From contig NZ_AZFM01000001.1 of assembly GCF_001434335.1 (NCBI RefSeq), positions 91,349 through 155,348 of the forward strand: DNA of 64,000 nucleotides. The letters run 5' to 3'. This document shows, in pieces, positions 44,545-53,333 of the stretch. The notes under the pieces are model-generated. The model worked only from the letters and a program-made list of their open reading frames with translations. It was not told where the DNA came from and made no database searches. Position 1 is the first letter of the stretch; each line of letters begins with the position of its first letter. The stretch is from Lactobacillus kalixensis DSM 16043 (GTDB taxonomy: Bacteria; Bacillota; Bacilli; Lactobacillales; Lactobacillaceae). Position numbers and translations under genes: made by a program.

Positions 44545-45779
44545 TTGAACCAAAAATACTAAAACGCAAATATGATTCTGGCTTTGAAGCACAGCTAATT
44601 CTAAAGCCTGGCTTTAACCAGCGCTTTTTTGGAATTATTGTTGATTTTGGCTCAAGTGATCCGCAAGAAGTTCCAGGACTGGCACATTTTTTGGAACATA
44701 AATTGTTTGCCAAAAAAGAAGGCGATATTTCTCAAAATTTTGAGGAATTAGGAGCAGAAGTTAATGCTTTTACGTCTTTTAATGAAACAATGTATTACTG
44801 CAGCGGAGTTGATCATAATTCAAAGCTGATTGAATTGCTCTTTAAGTTAGTGGGTGAACCATATTTCACTAAGCAAAACGTGGAACAAGAGGTGCCAATT
44901 ATTGAGCAAGAACTTGCAATGTATCAAGATGAACCTAATTGGGCAATTACGAATGCACTTATGACGCAAATGTTTGGTGAGTCTAATTTGGGAATTGATG
45001 TTGCAGGAACAAAAGCTTCAATTAACCAAATTGATAAAAAGAAGCTATTAGCTGCTTATCAAACTAATTACAAGCCAAATAAGATGCATTTTGTTGCTTG
45101 TGGCGATTTTTCGGAAAATCAAATTAAAACAATTTTCCGCCTTGTTGGAAAATTGCAGAAGCAATATTTAACAAATAGTAAGCAAAAAAAAGCTGAATAT
45201 CAGGAAACAGTCGGCTTATTACAAGACATTGAAATCACTTCAGATGGTAGTTCAAATCAATTTGGACTCGGAATTAGACTGAAAAACTTTAAGAAAGTTT
45301 TAGCAAGTCTTGATTTAGCTCAAATTATTCTTGAAATAATGTTAGAATCAAAACTAAGTGTAATGAGTCCGTGGTTTGAGCGAATGAAAGAAGAGCAACT
45401 TTTAAATAGTCCGCTGCAAATTTCGGTCAATTATACTCGTGAAGGCAACTTTATCACGCTGTATGGGGTAAGCTCAGAAAGTGATAAAGTAATAACTGCT
45501 ATCAAAGAAGAGTTAGCTAAGCCAATCACTGAGGGTAACAAGGCTTTTGAAAAAAATTTCTTTGAGCTGCAAAAACGAGAATGGCTTGCTCAAAGTATCA
45601 GAAGCATGAATAACTTGTCATATTTGGCGGTTGAAGCTGCTGAAGCAAGTTTAGATAATGAAGATACTTTCGTAAATGTCGAGAAATTGCAGGATATGAA
45701 TTTTTCACAATTTGAAGAATTTTGTTCAAATCTATTAAAAGATTGTCAGATTTGTTCTGCACGTTTAGTGAAAGGATAA
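44541..45779 (+). CDS. ymfH: M16 zinc peptidase (YmfH)
   Basis: Pitrilysin-family metallopeptidase of 412 aa. The inverted zinc motif HFLEH lies near residue 50 (GLAHFLEHKLFAKKEGD), with a downstream Glu cluster in VEQEVPIIEQELAMYQDEP as the third ligand region. It starts within the ymfF stop codon (ATGA), so the two are coupled and probably form a heterodimer. It is followed within 4 bases by the SDR gene ymfI. No signal peptide, so cytoplasmic. Confidence 0.88.
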   Translation: MIEPKILKRKYDSGFEAQLILKPGFNQRFFGIIVDFGSSDPQEVPGLAHFLEHKLFAKKEGDISQNFEELGAEVNAFTSFNETMYYCSGVDHNSKLIELLFKLVGEPYFTKQNVEQEVPIIEQELAMYQDEPNWAITNALMTQMFGESNLGIDVAGTKASINQIDKKKLLAAYQTNYKPNKMHFVACGDFSENQIKTIFRLVGKLQKQYLTNSKQKKAEYQETVGLLQDIEITSDGSSNQFGLGIRLKNFKKVLASLDLAQIILEIMLESKLSVMSPWFERMKEEQLLNSPLQISVNYTREGNFITLYGVSSESDKVITAIKEELAKPITEGNKAFEKNFFELQKREWLAQSIRSMNNLSYLAVEAAEASLDNEDTFVNVEKLQDMNFSQFEEFCSNLLKDCQICSARLVKG

Positions 45780-45782
45780 TAT

Positions 45783-46511
45783 ATGAGAAGGGCAGTTGTT
45801 TTTGGTGCAACTGGTGGAATCGGCGAAACGATTTGTCAAGATTTGGCGAGAGCTGGTTGGTCTTTGTATGTGCACTATTGTCATGATCAACCAAAGGCTG
45901 AAAAGATAAGTCAGGAATTGATGAAAGAGCACCCTAATCAGGATTTTATGACGATTCAATTTGACTTTGCGAGTGATCATCAGCAGATGAAACAGTTTAT
46001 TCAATCATTGTTACCAGTTAACGCAGTAGTTTTTGCACAGGGAATAACGAAATATGGTTTCTTAAATGATCAAAAATTAACTGAAATTGAAAAAGTAATT
46101 CAAATTAATTTGACCACGCCGATCGAATTGACTAAATTATTTGAGGCTACGTTACTTAAACAAGATTTCAGTCGAATTGTTTATTTAGGTTCAGTTTATG
46201 GTGGACAAGGTAGTGCACTTGAAAGTGTGTATAGTGCTACCAAAGCTGGTTTAAGCCGTTTTGCTCAAGCTTATAGCCGTGAAGTTGCGTCTACTGGCTT
46301 AAGCGTCAATGTTGTAGCTCCAGGAGCGGTCAATACACCAATGAATGCAATGTTTTCTAAAGAAGTAATGAACGAGGTTCAGGAAGAAATTCCAGCTGGA
46401 CGTTTAGCTGAAGGAAAAGATATTGCATATTGGGTAAAAACACTGTTAGAGCCGGAGAGCTCGTATTGCACCGGACAAACAATTTATGTGAGTGGTGGCT
46501 GGCTTTTATAA
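45783..46511 (+). CDS. ymfI: SDR-family reductase (YmfI, EF-P modification)
   Basis: Short-chain dehydrogenase/reductase (242 aa). The cofactor loop is VVFGATGGIGETICQDLA, the NAG-equivalent is VFAQGITKYG, and the catalytic Ser-Tyr-Lys is in YLGSVYGGQG and YSATKAGL. In Bacillus, YmfI reduces an aminopentanone on a Lys of elongation factor P to aminopentanol, and the ymfF-ymfH-ymfI order here matches. A general 3-oxoacyl-ACP reductase is the default alternative call, but synteny argues for EF-P. Confidence 0.82.
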   Translation: MRRAVVFGATGGIGETICQDLARAGWSLYVHYCHDQPKAEKISQELMKEHPNQDFMTIQFDFASDHQQMKQFIQSLLPVNAVVFAQGITKYGFLNDQKLTEIEKVIQINLTTPIELTKLFEATLLKQDFSRIVYLGSVYGGQGSALESVYSATKAGLSRFAQAYSREVASTGLSVNVVAPGAVNTPMNAMFSKEVMNEVQEEIPAGRLAEGKDIAYWVKTLLEPESSYCTGQTIYVSGGWLL

Positions 46512-46578
46512 CAGGTAAGTTTGTTAGCGAGTTTTATGGTATACTCAATTTGTTAATCTAAAGTTTGAAGAGGTAAAT

Positions 46579-47640
46579 ATGGCAGACATCGGAGATAAAT
46601 TACGCAGCGCCAGAGAAGCTAAAGGTCTTTCAATCGCAGATATTGAAAAAGCTACTAAGATTCAAAGCAGATATCTAAATGCAATTGAAGAGAATGATTT
46701 TGATAAACTTCCTGGTGACTTTTATGTCAGAGCATTTATTAGACAATATGCGCAAATCGTTGGTTTAGATGGTAAGGAGTTACTTAGTGAATATCATCAA
46801 GATATTCCTGAATCCAAGCCAGATGAATATGTAGAAAACTCGATTGATAATAAGAGTGAAGAAGTTAGAGAAACTACTGACAACAAGAAGAATTTGTGGA
46901 AGACATACTTACCACGAATTGGAGTGGGATTAGGTGTTATTGTAGTTATCTTAATTGTTTATGTTCTATACGCTCGTCTTTCATCAAGTGGTCAAAATAA
47001 CAATAACAATGCAAGTGATAACGTAACGGTTTCCTCAGAAAGCGCATCTTCAAGAAAGAGTAGCAGTGCTAAACCAAAAGTTAAGAAGAGCAGTGTGAAG
47101 ATCGTTAAGGAAGGGACCAATGATTACCGCGTTACTGGGTTAAAGAATAACCGTAAGCTTGAAATTAGAGCTGGTCAACAAGCAATTAGTGCCAGCATTT
47201 CAATCAACGGTGTAGTTCAATATCAACAAACTTTGGCTGCAAATCAAAAGCATGAAGTAACTTTGCCAAGCGATGCAACTAATGTTGTTGTAACTTTCGG
47301 TAATGACCAAGGAACTTCTGTCAGAGTCGCTGGCAAGAAGGTCCCATATGAAGCAACTGGTAATTACTTATCATTGACACTTTTGATCGGTAAGCAAAGA
47401 AGCACTAGCAGCACCAGCACTAACGGGTCAACTCAAAGCAGCTCAACTACTAACAACGGTTACAATCAATCACGTCAAAGTAGCACTACTACCCAAAGTT
47501 CAACCCAAACAAGACAAAGTAGTAGAACCCAATCTTCCACTACTCAAAGTAGTCAGAATACTAACCAACAATCATCTTCAACTACCACTAATAGCAATGG
47601 TAATGACGGTGGCGATAACGGCGGTAGCGACAATAACTAG
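46579..47640 (+). CDS. RodZ-like helix-turn-helix membrane protein (YmfM)
   Basis: Single-pass membrane protein of 353 aa. The N-terminal HTH_25 domain (LRSAREAKGLSIADIEKATK onward to about residue 70) would bind MreB in RodZ. One membrane helix is at about 113-135 (GVGLGVIVVILIVYVLYA). The extracellular part has a DUF4115-like beta domain (VSASI-type segment around VKEGTNDYRVTGLKNNRKLEIRA). The last 80 residues are almost only Ser, Thr, Gln, Asn and Gly, an unusually long low-complexity tail likely exposed in the wall. A cell-shape role is inferred from the family. Confidence 0.82.
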   Translation: MADIGDKLRSAREAKGLSIADIEKATKIQSRYLNAIEENDFDKLPGDFYVRAFIRQYAQIVGLDGKELLSEYHQDIPESKPDEYVENSIDNKSEEVRETTDNKKNLWKTYLPRIGVGLGVIVVILIVYVLYARLSSSGQNNNNNASDNVTVSSESASSRKSSSAKPKVKKSSVKIVKEGTNDYRVTGLKNNRKLEIRAGQQAISASISINGVVQYQQTLAANQKHEVTLPSDATNVVVTFGNDQGTSVRVAGKKVPYEATGNYLSLTLLIGKQRSTSSTSTNGSTQSSSTTNNGYNQSRQSSTTTQSSTQTRQSSRTQSSTTQSSQNTNQQSSSTTTNSNGNDGGDNGGSDNN

Positions 47641-47686
47641 TAAAAATATCTAAATTAAGTGGAAGTTTTGAGGAGAAAGAATAAAA

Positions 47687-48253
47687 ATGAATTTACCTAA
47701 TAAATTAACAATATTTAGAATCTTTATGATTCCGGTCTTCATGTTATTAATCATCTTTGAAGATGCTGCAAGTGGCTATCACATGGTTGGTGGTAACTAT
47801 GTTCCATGGCTTCAATTAGTCGCAATGCTCGTTTTTGCAATTGCTTCAGCTACTGACTGGCTTGATGGACATATTGCACGTGCGCGAGGATTAGTTACTA
47901 ACTTTGGTAAATTTGCTGATCCATTAGCAGATAAAATGCTTACGATGACAGCATTTATCTTTTTAGTGGAACTTAAATTAGCTCCAGCTTGGGTTGTAGC
48001 AATTATTGTTTGTCGTGAATTAGCTGTTACTGGTTTACGTTTAATCGTTGTTGAAAATGATGGTGAAGTTATTGCAGCTAAAATGCCGGGTAAGATTAAG
48101 ACTACCGCTCAAATGTTGGCAATTATCTTTTTGTTAATTGGTGACCCATTCTACATTGGTACAATTTTACTTTATATTGCATTGATCTTTGCTATTTACT
48201 CAGGTTATGATTACTTCCATGGCTCATGGAATGTGTTTAAGGGTTCAATGTAA
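47687..48253 (+). CDS. pgsA: CDP-diacylglycerol--glycerol-3-phosphate 3-phosphatidyltransferase
   Basis: Makes phosphatidylglycerol phosphate, the first committed step to phosphatidylglycerol and cardiolipin. It is a membrane protein of 188 aa with the CDP-alcohol phosphotransferase motif: DWLDGHIAR, then GKFADPLADK with the conserved Asp residues. Several hydrophobic helices surround it. It lies 47 bases after the rodZ-like gene. In most relatives cinA comes next; here a terminator and recA follow instead. Confidence 0.95.
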   Translation: MNLPNKLTIFRIFMIPVFMLLIIFEDAASGYHMVGGNYVPWLQLVAMLVFAIASATDWLDGHIARARGLVTNFGKFADPLADKMLTMTAFIFLVELKLAPAWVVAIIVCRELAVTGLRLIVVENDGEVIAAKMPGKIKTTAQMLAIIFLLIGDPFYIGTILLYIALIFAIYSGYDYFHGSWNVFKGSM

Positions 48254-48266
48254 TCCAAAAATTCAA

Positions 48267-48309
48267 ATAAAAAGATTAGCTAAAAAAGTTAATCTTTTTA
48301 TTTTTTTAC
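48267..48309 (+). terminator. Terminator after pgsA
   Basis: A 14-bp stem (48267-48280 with 48288-48301, one G-U) and a run of T. Confidence 0.85.
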
Positions 48310-48330
48310 TTTTTTAGGTAAAATTAGGCA

Positions 48331-48356
48331 TTTTTTGCGTATTTAAATATAGAGGG
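48331..48356 (+). promoter_or_regulatory. Competence-type box and orphan ribosome binding site before recA
   Basis: Six T, then GCGTATTTAA (48331-48346), then GAGGG at 48352-48356. It is nearly identical to the comFA copy, but no start codon follows the GAGGG: the next codons read ATT-AAC-TAA. It may be the relic promoter of a lost cinA, still able to transcribe recA. Confidence 0.55.
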
Positions 48357-48365
48357 AAAATTAAC

Positions 48366-48379
48366 TAAACTCTAGTTCG
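48366..48379 (+). promoter_or_regulatory. LexA-box-like sequence at recA
   Basis: TAAAC-TCTA-GTTCG matches the Firmicutes LexA pattern CGAAC-N4-GTTCG except for the first two bases. It sits just upstream of the recA -35, consistent with SOS control. Confidence 0.5.
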
Positions 48380-48387
48380 CTTTTTCC

Positions 48388-48417
48388 TTGCAATCTTATT
48401 ATTAGACAAAGTATAAT
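48388..48417 (+). promoter_or_regulatory. SigA promoter of recA
   Basis: TTGCAA (48388-48393), 18 bases, TATAAT (48412-48417). Confidence 0.7.
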
Positions 48418-48451
48418 TGTTAGAGTGGAAATCAAATAGGAGGGTACAAAT

Positions 48452-49546
48452 TTGGCCAAGGATGAAAAAAAGGCTGCTTTAGATGCAGCGCTTAAAAAGA
48501 TTGAAAAAAACTTTGGTAAAGGTGCTGTTATGCGTATGGGTGAAAAAGCCGATACAAAAATCTCAACAGTTCCTACTGGTTCAATTGCACTTGATACTGC
48601 ATTAGGTGTAGGTGGTTATCCCCGTGGCAGAATTATCGAAGTTTATGGTCCAGAATCTTCAGGTAAGACTACAGTTGCTTTACATGCAGTTGCTGAAGTT
48701 CAAAAACGTGGAGGAACTGCAGCATACATCGATGCTGAAAACGCAATGGATCCAGCATATGCCGAAGCTTTAGGCGTAGATATTGATTCTTTAATTTTGT
48801 CACAACCCAACACCGGTGAAGAAGGCTTACAAATTGCTGATACTCTAATTTCTAGTGGTGCGATCGATATCGTAGTTGTTGACTCAGTAGCTGCTTTGGT
48901 TCCAAGAGCTGAAATTGAAGGTGAAATGGGAGATGCTCACGTTGGTTTGCAAGCCCGTTTGATGAGTCAAGCTCTTCGTAAGTTATCAGGTACTATTTCT
49001 AAGACTAAGACTATTGCCATCTTTATTAACCAGATTCGTGAAAAAGTTGGAGTTATGTTTGGTAACCCGGAAACTACACCTGGTGGACGTGCGTTGAAGT
49101 TTTATTCAACTATTCGATTAGAAGTTAGAAGAGCTGAACAGATTAAACAATCAGGCGATGTTCTAGGTAACCGTGTTAAGATCAAAGTTGTTAAGAACAA
49201 GGTTGCTCCACCATTTAAAGTAGCTGAAGTTGATATTATGTACGGTCAAGGTATTTCACAAAGTGGTGAATTACTTGATATGGCTGCTGATAAAGATATT
49301 ATCGACAAAGCTGGTTCATGGTATTCATATAAGTCTGAAAGAATTGGTCAGGGTAGAGAAAATGCTAAGAAGTATCTTGAAGATCACCCAGACATTTACC
49401 AAGATATTCAAGCACAAGTTCGTGCAGCTTATGGTATTGATGATAAATCTATTGCTGATCGAGAAGATCCTGAAAAGATCAAAGAAAAGCGCGAAAAAAG
49501 CGAAAATAAGACTGAAGAAACTGAAGCCAGTAAAACAAAAGAATAA
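48452..49546 (+). CDS. recA: RecA recombinase
   Basis: Forms filaments on single-stranded DNA for homologous recombination and LexA cleavage. Walker A is GPESSGKTT, with [20 protein letters not shown], the L2 loop [21 protein letters not shown] and the Lys-rich C-terminus. The start codon is TTG at 48452, 7 bases after a strong AGGAGGG, giving the normal [14 protein letters not shown]. The C-terminal tail is extended with alternating Lys/Glu (364 aa in all). Upstream lie a SigA promoter, a LexA-like box and a competence-type box, so control may be threefold. Confidence 0.97.
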   Translation: MAKDEKKAALDAALKKIEKNFGKGAVMRMGEKADTKISTVPTGSIALDTALGVGGYPRGRIIEVYGPESSGKTTVALHAVAEVQKRGGTAAYIDAENAMDPAYAEALGVDIDSLILSQPNTGEEGLQIADTLISSGAIDIVVVDSVAALVPRAEIEGEMGDAHVGLQARLMSQALRKLSGTISKTKTIAIFINQIREKVGVMFGNPETTPGGRALKFYSTIRLEVRRAEQIKQSGDVLGNRVKIKVVKNKVAPPFKVAEVDIMYGQGISQSGELLDMAADKDIIDKAGSWYSYKSERIGQGRENAKKYLEDHPDIYQDIQAQVRAAYGIDDKSIADREDPEKIKEKREKSENKTEETEASKTKE

Positions 49547-49569
49547 GACTATCAAAGAAATTAATCTTG

Positions 49570-49601
49570 ACCTTGGATTGTAAATCCAAGGTTTTCTTTT
49601 T
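49570..49601 (+). terminator. Terminator of recA
   Basis: CCTTGGATT and AATCCAAGG form a 9-bp stem with a 3-base loop and T-rich tail. Confidence 0.88.
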
Positions 49602-49606
49602 GTTAA

Positions 49607-49635
49607 TTGACAGACCAATATAAGTTCTTTATCAT
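49607..49635 (+). promoter_or_regulatory. SigA promoter of rny
   Basis: Perfect TTGACA (49607-49612), 17 bases, TATCAT (49630-49635). Confidence 0.8.
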
Positions 49636-49675
49636 AAAAATGTGTAAATAATTTTGAAAAAAGGCGAAAGAATTC

Positions 49676-51307
49676 ATGATAGATAATATTTTGATTCCCG
49701 CCGTAGTTGCGATTATTTCACTTTTAGTGGGATCTGGTATTGGTTATGCCATTCGTAAAAATTCTTGGGAAAAAAAGGCCCAGAATGCGCAAAATGATGC
49801 TGACCATATTTTAGCTGATGTTAAAGCACAAGTTGCTGCAGCTAAGACAGAAATTAGTGCTCAAAAGCAGGCTGCTGCAGCAGTTAAGCAGAGTGCTGAA
49901 AATACCAAAAAAGAAAAGATTCTTGAAGCACAAGAAGAAATAAATGATTATCGGCAAAAGACAGAAGACGATTTAAATAAAAAACGTGCAGAAGTGTCAC
50001 GTTGGCAAAATCGTCTTCAACAACGTGAAGATACCCTTGATCATAAGAAATCTTTGCTAGAAGAAAAAGAAGCAGGACTCTCACAAAAAGAAGACCAATT
50101 GCAGCAGAAAAAAGCTAATTTAGATGACAAGCTGGCTAAAGCTGATGATTTAGTTGAGCAAAGGCAGCAAAAACTTTATGAAGTTGCTGGAATGGATCAA
50201 GACGAGGCAAAGAAACTTGTCTTGAGTAATTTATCAGATCAACTTGTAAAAGAGCGAGCAGAAATGATTAGAAATAGCAATGAAGAAGTTCAAGCGAGAG
50301 CTGATCGTTTTGCTCACCAAATCTTGGTAGATGCTATTCAAAGTAGTGCAGCAGATACTGTGGCTGAGACTACGGTATCAGTTGTAGATTTACCAAATGA
50401 AGAAATGAAAGGACGAATTATTGGCCGTGAAGGGCGTAATATTCGTTCATTTGAAGCCTTAACTGGTGTAGATTTAATTATTGATGATACACCTAAGGTG
50501 GTTACACTAAGCGGATTTGATCCAATTAGACGTGAAATTGCGAAGCGAGCAATGGAGCGCTTAATTAAAGACGGTCGAATTCATCCAGCTCGCATTGAAG
50601 AGATGGTTGATAAGGCTCGTAAAGAAGTAAATGATGATATTTATGAAGCTGGGGAAAGCGCTTTGATGGATCTCGGTATCCACAGAATGAATCCTGAGCT
50701 TGTAAAGACTTTAGGTCGACTTAAATATCGGACTTCTTATGGTCAAAACGTTTTGGCACACTCAATTGAAGTTGCTAAATTAGCTGGCACAATGGCTGCA
50801 GAGCTTGGCCTTGATGAAAAAATGGCGGTTCGTGCGGGATTATTACACGATATTGGTAAAGCCATCGATCATGATATTGAAGGTTCACACGTCGAAATTG
50901 GTGTTGAACTTACTCGTAAGTATCATGAACCGGAGGTTGTTGTTAATGCAATTGCTGCTCACCACGGTGATGTACCTAAGACTTCATTCATAGCAGAATT
51001 GGTTGTAGCTGCAGATACAATTTCTTCAGCTCGTCCAGGAGCAAGAAGTGAAAGCTTAGAGAATTACATTAGACGTTTGACAGAATTAGAGAAGATTGCA
51101 AAGAGTTATGCTGGAGTTGCTCAAGCATATGCAATTCAAGCAGGACGCGAAGTTAGAGTAATGGTTGAACCTGATGAAATTTCAGACGACCGAATTACTA
51201 TCTTAGCACGTGATATTAAGAATCAAGTTGAAAAAGAACTTGATTATCCAGGTAATATTAAGATTACTGTTATTCGTGAAAAGCGGGTAGTTGAAATTGC
51301 AAAATAA
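49676..51307 (+). CDS. rny: Ribonuclease Y
   Basis: Membrane-anchored endoribonuclease that begins decay of many mRNAs (543 aa). One N-terminal helix (about residues 3-25) precedes a long charged coiled coil (about 30-200, rich in K/E/Q/A). The KH domain has [19 protein letters not shown], and the HD domain has [24 protein letters not shown] and AAHHGD with the metal His-Asp pair. It has its own strong promoter and lies after recA, as in most Firmicutes. Confidence 0.97.
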   Translation: MIDNILIPAVVAIISLLVGSGIGYAIRKNSWEKKAQNAQNDADHILADVKAQVAAAKTEISAQKQAAAAVKQSAENTKKEKILEAQEEINDYRQKTEDDLNKKRAEVSRWQNRLQQREDTLDHKKSLLEEKEAGLSQKEDQLQQKKANLDDKLAKADDLVEQRQQKLYEVAGMDQDEAKKLVLSNLSDQLVKERAEMIRNSNEEVQARADRFAHQILVDAIQSSAADTVAETTVSVVDLPNEEMKGRIIGREGRNIRSFEALTGVDLIIDDTPKVVTLSGFDPIRREIAKRAMERLIKDGRIHPARIEEMVDKARKEVNDDIYEAGESALMDLGIHRMNPELVKTLGRLKYRTSYGQNVLAHSIEVAKLAGTMAAELGLDEKMAVRAGLLHDIGKAIDHDIEGSHVEIGVELTRKYHEPEVVVNAIAAHHGDVPKTSFIAELVVAADTISSARPGARSESLENYIRRLTELEKIAKSYAGVAQAYAIQAGREVRVMVEPDEISDDRITILARDIKNQVEKELDYPGNIKITVIREKRVVEIAK

Positions 51308-51308
51308 G

Positions 51309-51338
51309 CGTAGGAAGTAGGTATTCCTACGTTTTTTT
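51309..51338 (+). terminator. Terminator of rny
   Basis: CGTAGGAA and TTCCTACG form an 8-bp stem with a 7-base loop and seven T. Confidence 0.87.
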
Positions 51339-51411
51339 ATTGCCAGCGGCTTGATTGTTTTTTATAACTACTTGTATAATTAAAAGAAGTATTTAAAGAA
51401 AGCAGTAAAAT

Positions 51412-52593
51412 ATGTTTAAAATTATTGTTGATTTATTCTTTGTAGTAATCATCGAGGCAGCAATTACTCCTTTTATTAGAAGGCTAGCTTTCGTATTAGG
51501 AGCTGTCGATAACCCTAATGCTAGAAGAGTAAATAAAAAACCAATGCCAACAATCGGTGGTCTTGGAATTTTTGTCACTTACAATATTGGTGCGTTTGTT
51601 TTGTTGCGCCAGCAGTTTCCAACTCATGAATTATTCTCAATTTTATTAGCTTCAAGCGTTGTTGTACTAACAGGGATGATTGATGATATTTTGGAATTAA
51701 AGCCGCGTCAAAAAATGTTTGGTATTTTTATTGCCGCTTTAGTCATTTATTTCTTGGGTGGCATTCGCATGAATGTGTTGAATTTGCCATTTGTGAGTCA
51801 TGAAATTCACCTAGGTTGGTGGAGTTTACCGATCACAATTTTTTGGATTCTTGCTTTGACTAACGCGGTTAATTTAATTGATGGATTAGACGGATTAGCA
51901 GATGGTGTATCATTAATTTCCTTAACAACAATGGGAATTGTCGGCTATTTCTTCTTACATACACATCAATTATATGTACCCATAGCCTGTTTTATGCTAG
52001 CTGCTTGTTTAGTTGGTTTTTTGCCGTATAATTTCCATCCAGCTAAGATCTTCTTAGGAGATACTGGTGCTCTATTTATCGGTTTCATGATTTCAGTTCT
52101 TTCTTTAAAAGGTCTGAAGAATGTCACTTTTATTTCATTATTAGTACCAATTATAATTTTGGGAGTGCCAATTACAGATACAGTTTATGCAATGATCAGG
52201 CGTAAGCTTAACAAGCATCCAGTTTCACAGGCTGATAAGCATCACTTGCATCATCAATTAATGCGGATGGGTTTAACACATCGGCAGACAGTGTTAACTA
52301 TCTATGCAATTTCTTTGATATTTTCATTCATTTCTTTGCTCTTTTTGTTGTCACCTGCTTGGGGAACTTGGCCATTAATCATTTCCTTAATTCTTGCTTT
52401 GGAACTGTTCGTAGAATCAATCGGATTGTTAGGTGAAAAATATAAACCACTAATGCATTTGATTCAAAAAATCATTTCTAATCGCAGTACGAATGATCCA
52501 AATGTTGAAGTTTGGCATTTAGGTGAAGAGAAGCCAAATCAGCTAAAGCGAGAAAGTAAAGAAAAAGTTGAATCAAAAGAAAATAAAGAATAA
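51412..52593 (+). CDS. tagO: Undecaprenyl-phosphate GlcNAc-1-phosphate transferase (TagO/WecA type)
   Basis: Polytopic enzyme (393 aa) that starts wall teichoic acid or wall polysaccharide synthesis by loading GlcNAc-1-P on undecaprenyl phosphate. Motifs of the MraY/WecA superfamily are present: NPNARRVNKKPMPTIGGLGI, TGMIDDILELKPRQK, NAVNLIDGLDGLADG, FLGDTGALFIGF and the WecA-type HHLHHQLMRMG. About ten membrane helices are seen. The C-terminal tail is charged and cytoplasmic. The neighbouring yvyE and comF genes match the Bacillus tagO region. Confidence 0.93.
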   Translation: MFKIIVDLFFVVIIEAAITPFIRRLAFVLGAVDNPNARRVNKKPMPTIGGLGIFVTYNIGAFVLLRQQFPTHELFSILLASSVVVLTGMIDDILELKPRQKMFGIFIAALVIYFLGGIRMNVLNLPFVSHEIHLGWWSLPITIFWILALTNAVNLIDGLDGLADGVSLISLTTMGIVGYFFLHTHQLYVPIACFMLAACLVGFLPYNFHPAKIFLGDTGALFIGFMISVLSLKGLKNVTFISLLVPIIILGVPITDTVYAMIRRKLNKHPVSQADKHHLHHQLMRMGLTHRQTVLTIYAISLIFSFISLLFLLSPAWGTWPLIISLILALELFVESIGLLGEKYKPLMHLIQKIISNRSTNDPNVEVWHLGEEKPNQLKRESKEKVESKENKE

Positions 52594-52597
52594 ACAA

Positions 52598-52626
52598 AGA
52601 AGAGGAACTAAAAAGTTCCTCTTTTT
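52598..52626. terminator. Bidirectional terminator
   Basis: AAGAGGAACT/AGTTCCTCTT 10-bp stem with an AAAA loop, between tagO and the convergent yvyE-like gene. Confidence 0.88.
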
Positions 52627-53287
52627 ATTGCTCATGAAAATTATTATCTTTAATAGGGATTTCGTTGTAGCGTTTTTCACCATTTTGAAATTCTACTTTG
52701 CCCGAAAGTAAATTGATTATTTTGTCTTTAAAGTCATCAACATCTTTTTCATCTAAAAAGACGCTTATTTTGATATCTACACCATATTCAGTATTAGCGA
52801 CAAAAATATCGTTTTCGCTCAAAAAATGTTGAACTTCATCAAAGCGTGGATAAGCAACTGAAAAAATAATCTCTTGTTGTAAAACGCGCTTAACAACGCC
52901 GATTGCTTCGACGGCCTTAGTAACGCTATTTGAATATGCACGAATTAGACCACCGGCTCCTAATTTGATACCACCAAAATATCTTGTTACTACAACAGTT
53001 ACATTCTTTAAATTCATGAGTTGTAAAGCCTTTAATTCAGGAATACCAGCTGTTCCACTTGGTTCACCATTATCGCTTGCTTTAACTTTATCATCGTTAA
53101 GACCAATAGTATAAGCGTAAGTATTGTGGGTTGCGTCATGATATTTTTTTGAAATTTCTTTGATAAATGCTTCAGCTTCGTCCGGATTATTAGTTCTAGC
53201 TAGGCTAGCAATGAATTTGCTTTTCTTGATGATGATTTCATGATCGCCGTTTTCTTTAATAGTTAAAAAATTTTCTTTTTCTGACAA
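52625..53287 (-). CDS. YigZ/YvyE (IMPACT) family protein
   Basis: A 220-aa two-domain protein. The N-terminal IMPACT fold has KKSKFIASLARTNNPDEAEAFI, the HDATHNTYAY motif, SDNGEPSGTAGIP and TRYFGGIKLGAGGLIRAYS, all diagnostic. The C-terminal part is a ferredoxin-like DUF1949 domain. The biochemical role is unclear; eukaryotic IMPACT regulates translation stress kinases. It is divergent from comFA, with only 46 bases between starts, as in related genomes. Confidence 0.88.
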   Translation of the reverse strand: MSEKENFLTIKENGDHEIIIKKSKFIASLARTNNPDEAEAFIKEISKKYHDATHNTYAYTIGLNDDKVKASDNGEPSGTAGIPELKALQLMNLKNVTVVVTRYFGGIKLGAGGLIRAYSNSVTKAVEAIGVVKRVLQQEIIFSVAYPRFDEVQHFLSENDIFVANTEYGVDIKISVFLDEKDVDDFKDKIINLLSGKVEFQNGEKRYNEIPIKDNNFHEQ

Positions 53288-53299
53288 AAAAATCGCCTC

Positions 53300-53326
53300 T
53301 TTTTTGCGTATTTAATTATAGGGGGG
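53300..53326 (+). promoter_or_regulatory. Competence-type promoter box before comFA
   Basis: Six T then GCGTATTTAA (53300-53315), followed directly by GGGGGG (53321-53326) as ribosome binding site. The core is shared with coiA and the recA gap. If it acts like a combox at -10, the transcript starts just before the ribosome binding site. Confidence 0.65.
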
Positions 53327-53333
53327 ATAAAAC

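Noticed and set aside
47400..47600. Repeat-like DNA in the rodZ-like gene as a possible CRISPR or satellite
   Set aside because: The repetition is irregular and follows Ser/Thr/Gln/Asn codons; no constant repeat-spacer pattern exists.
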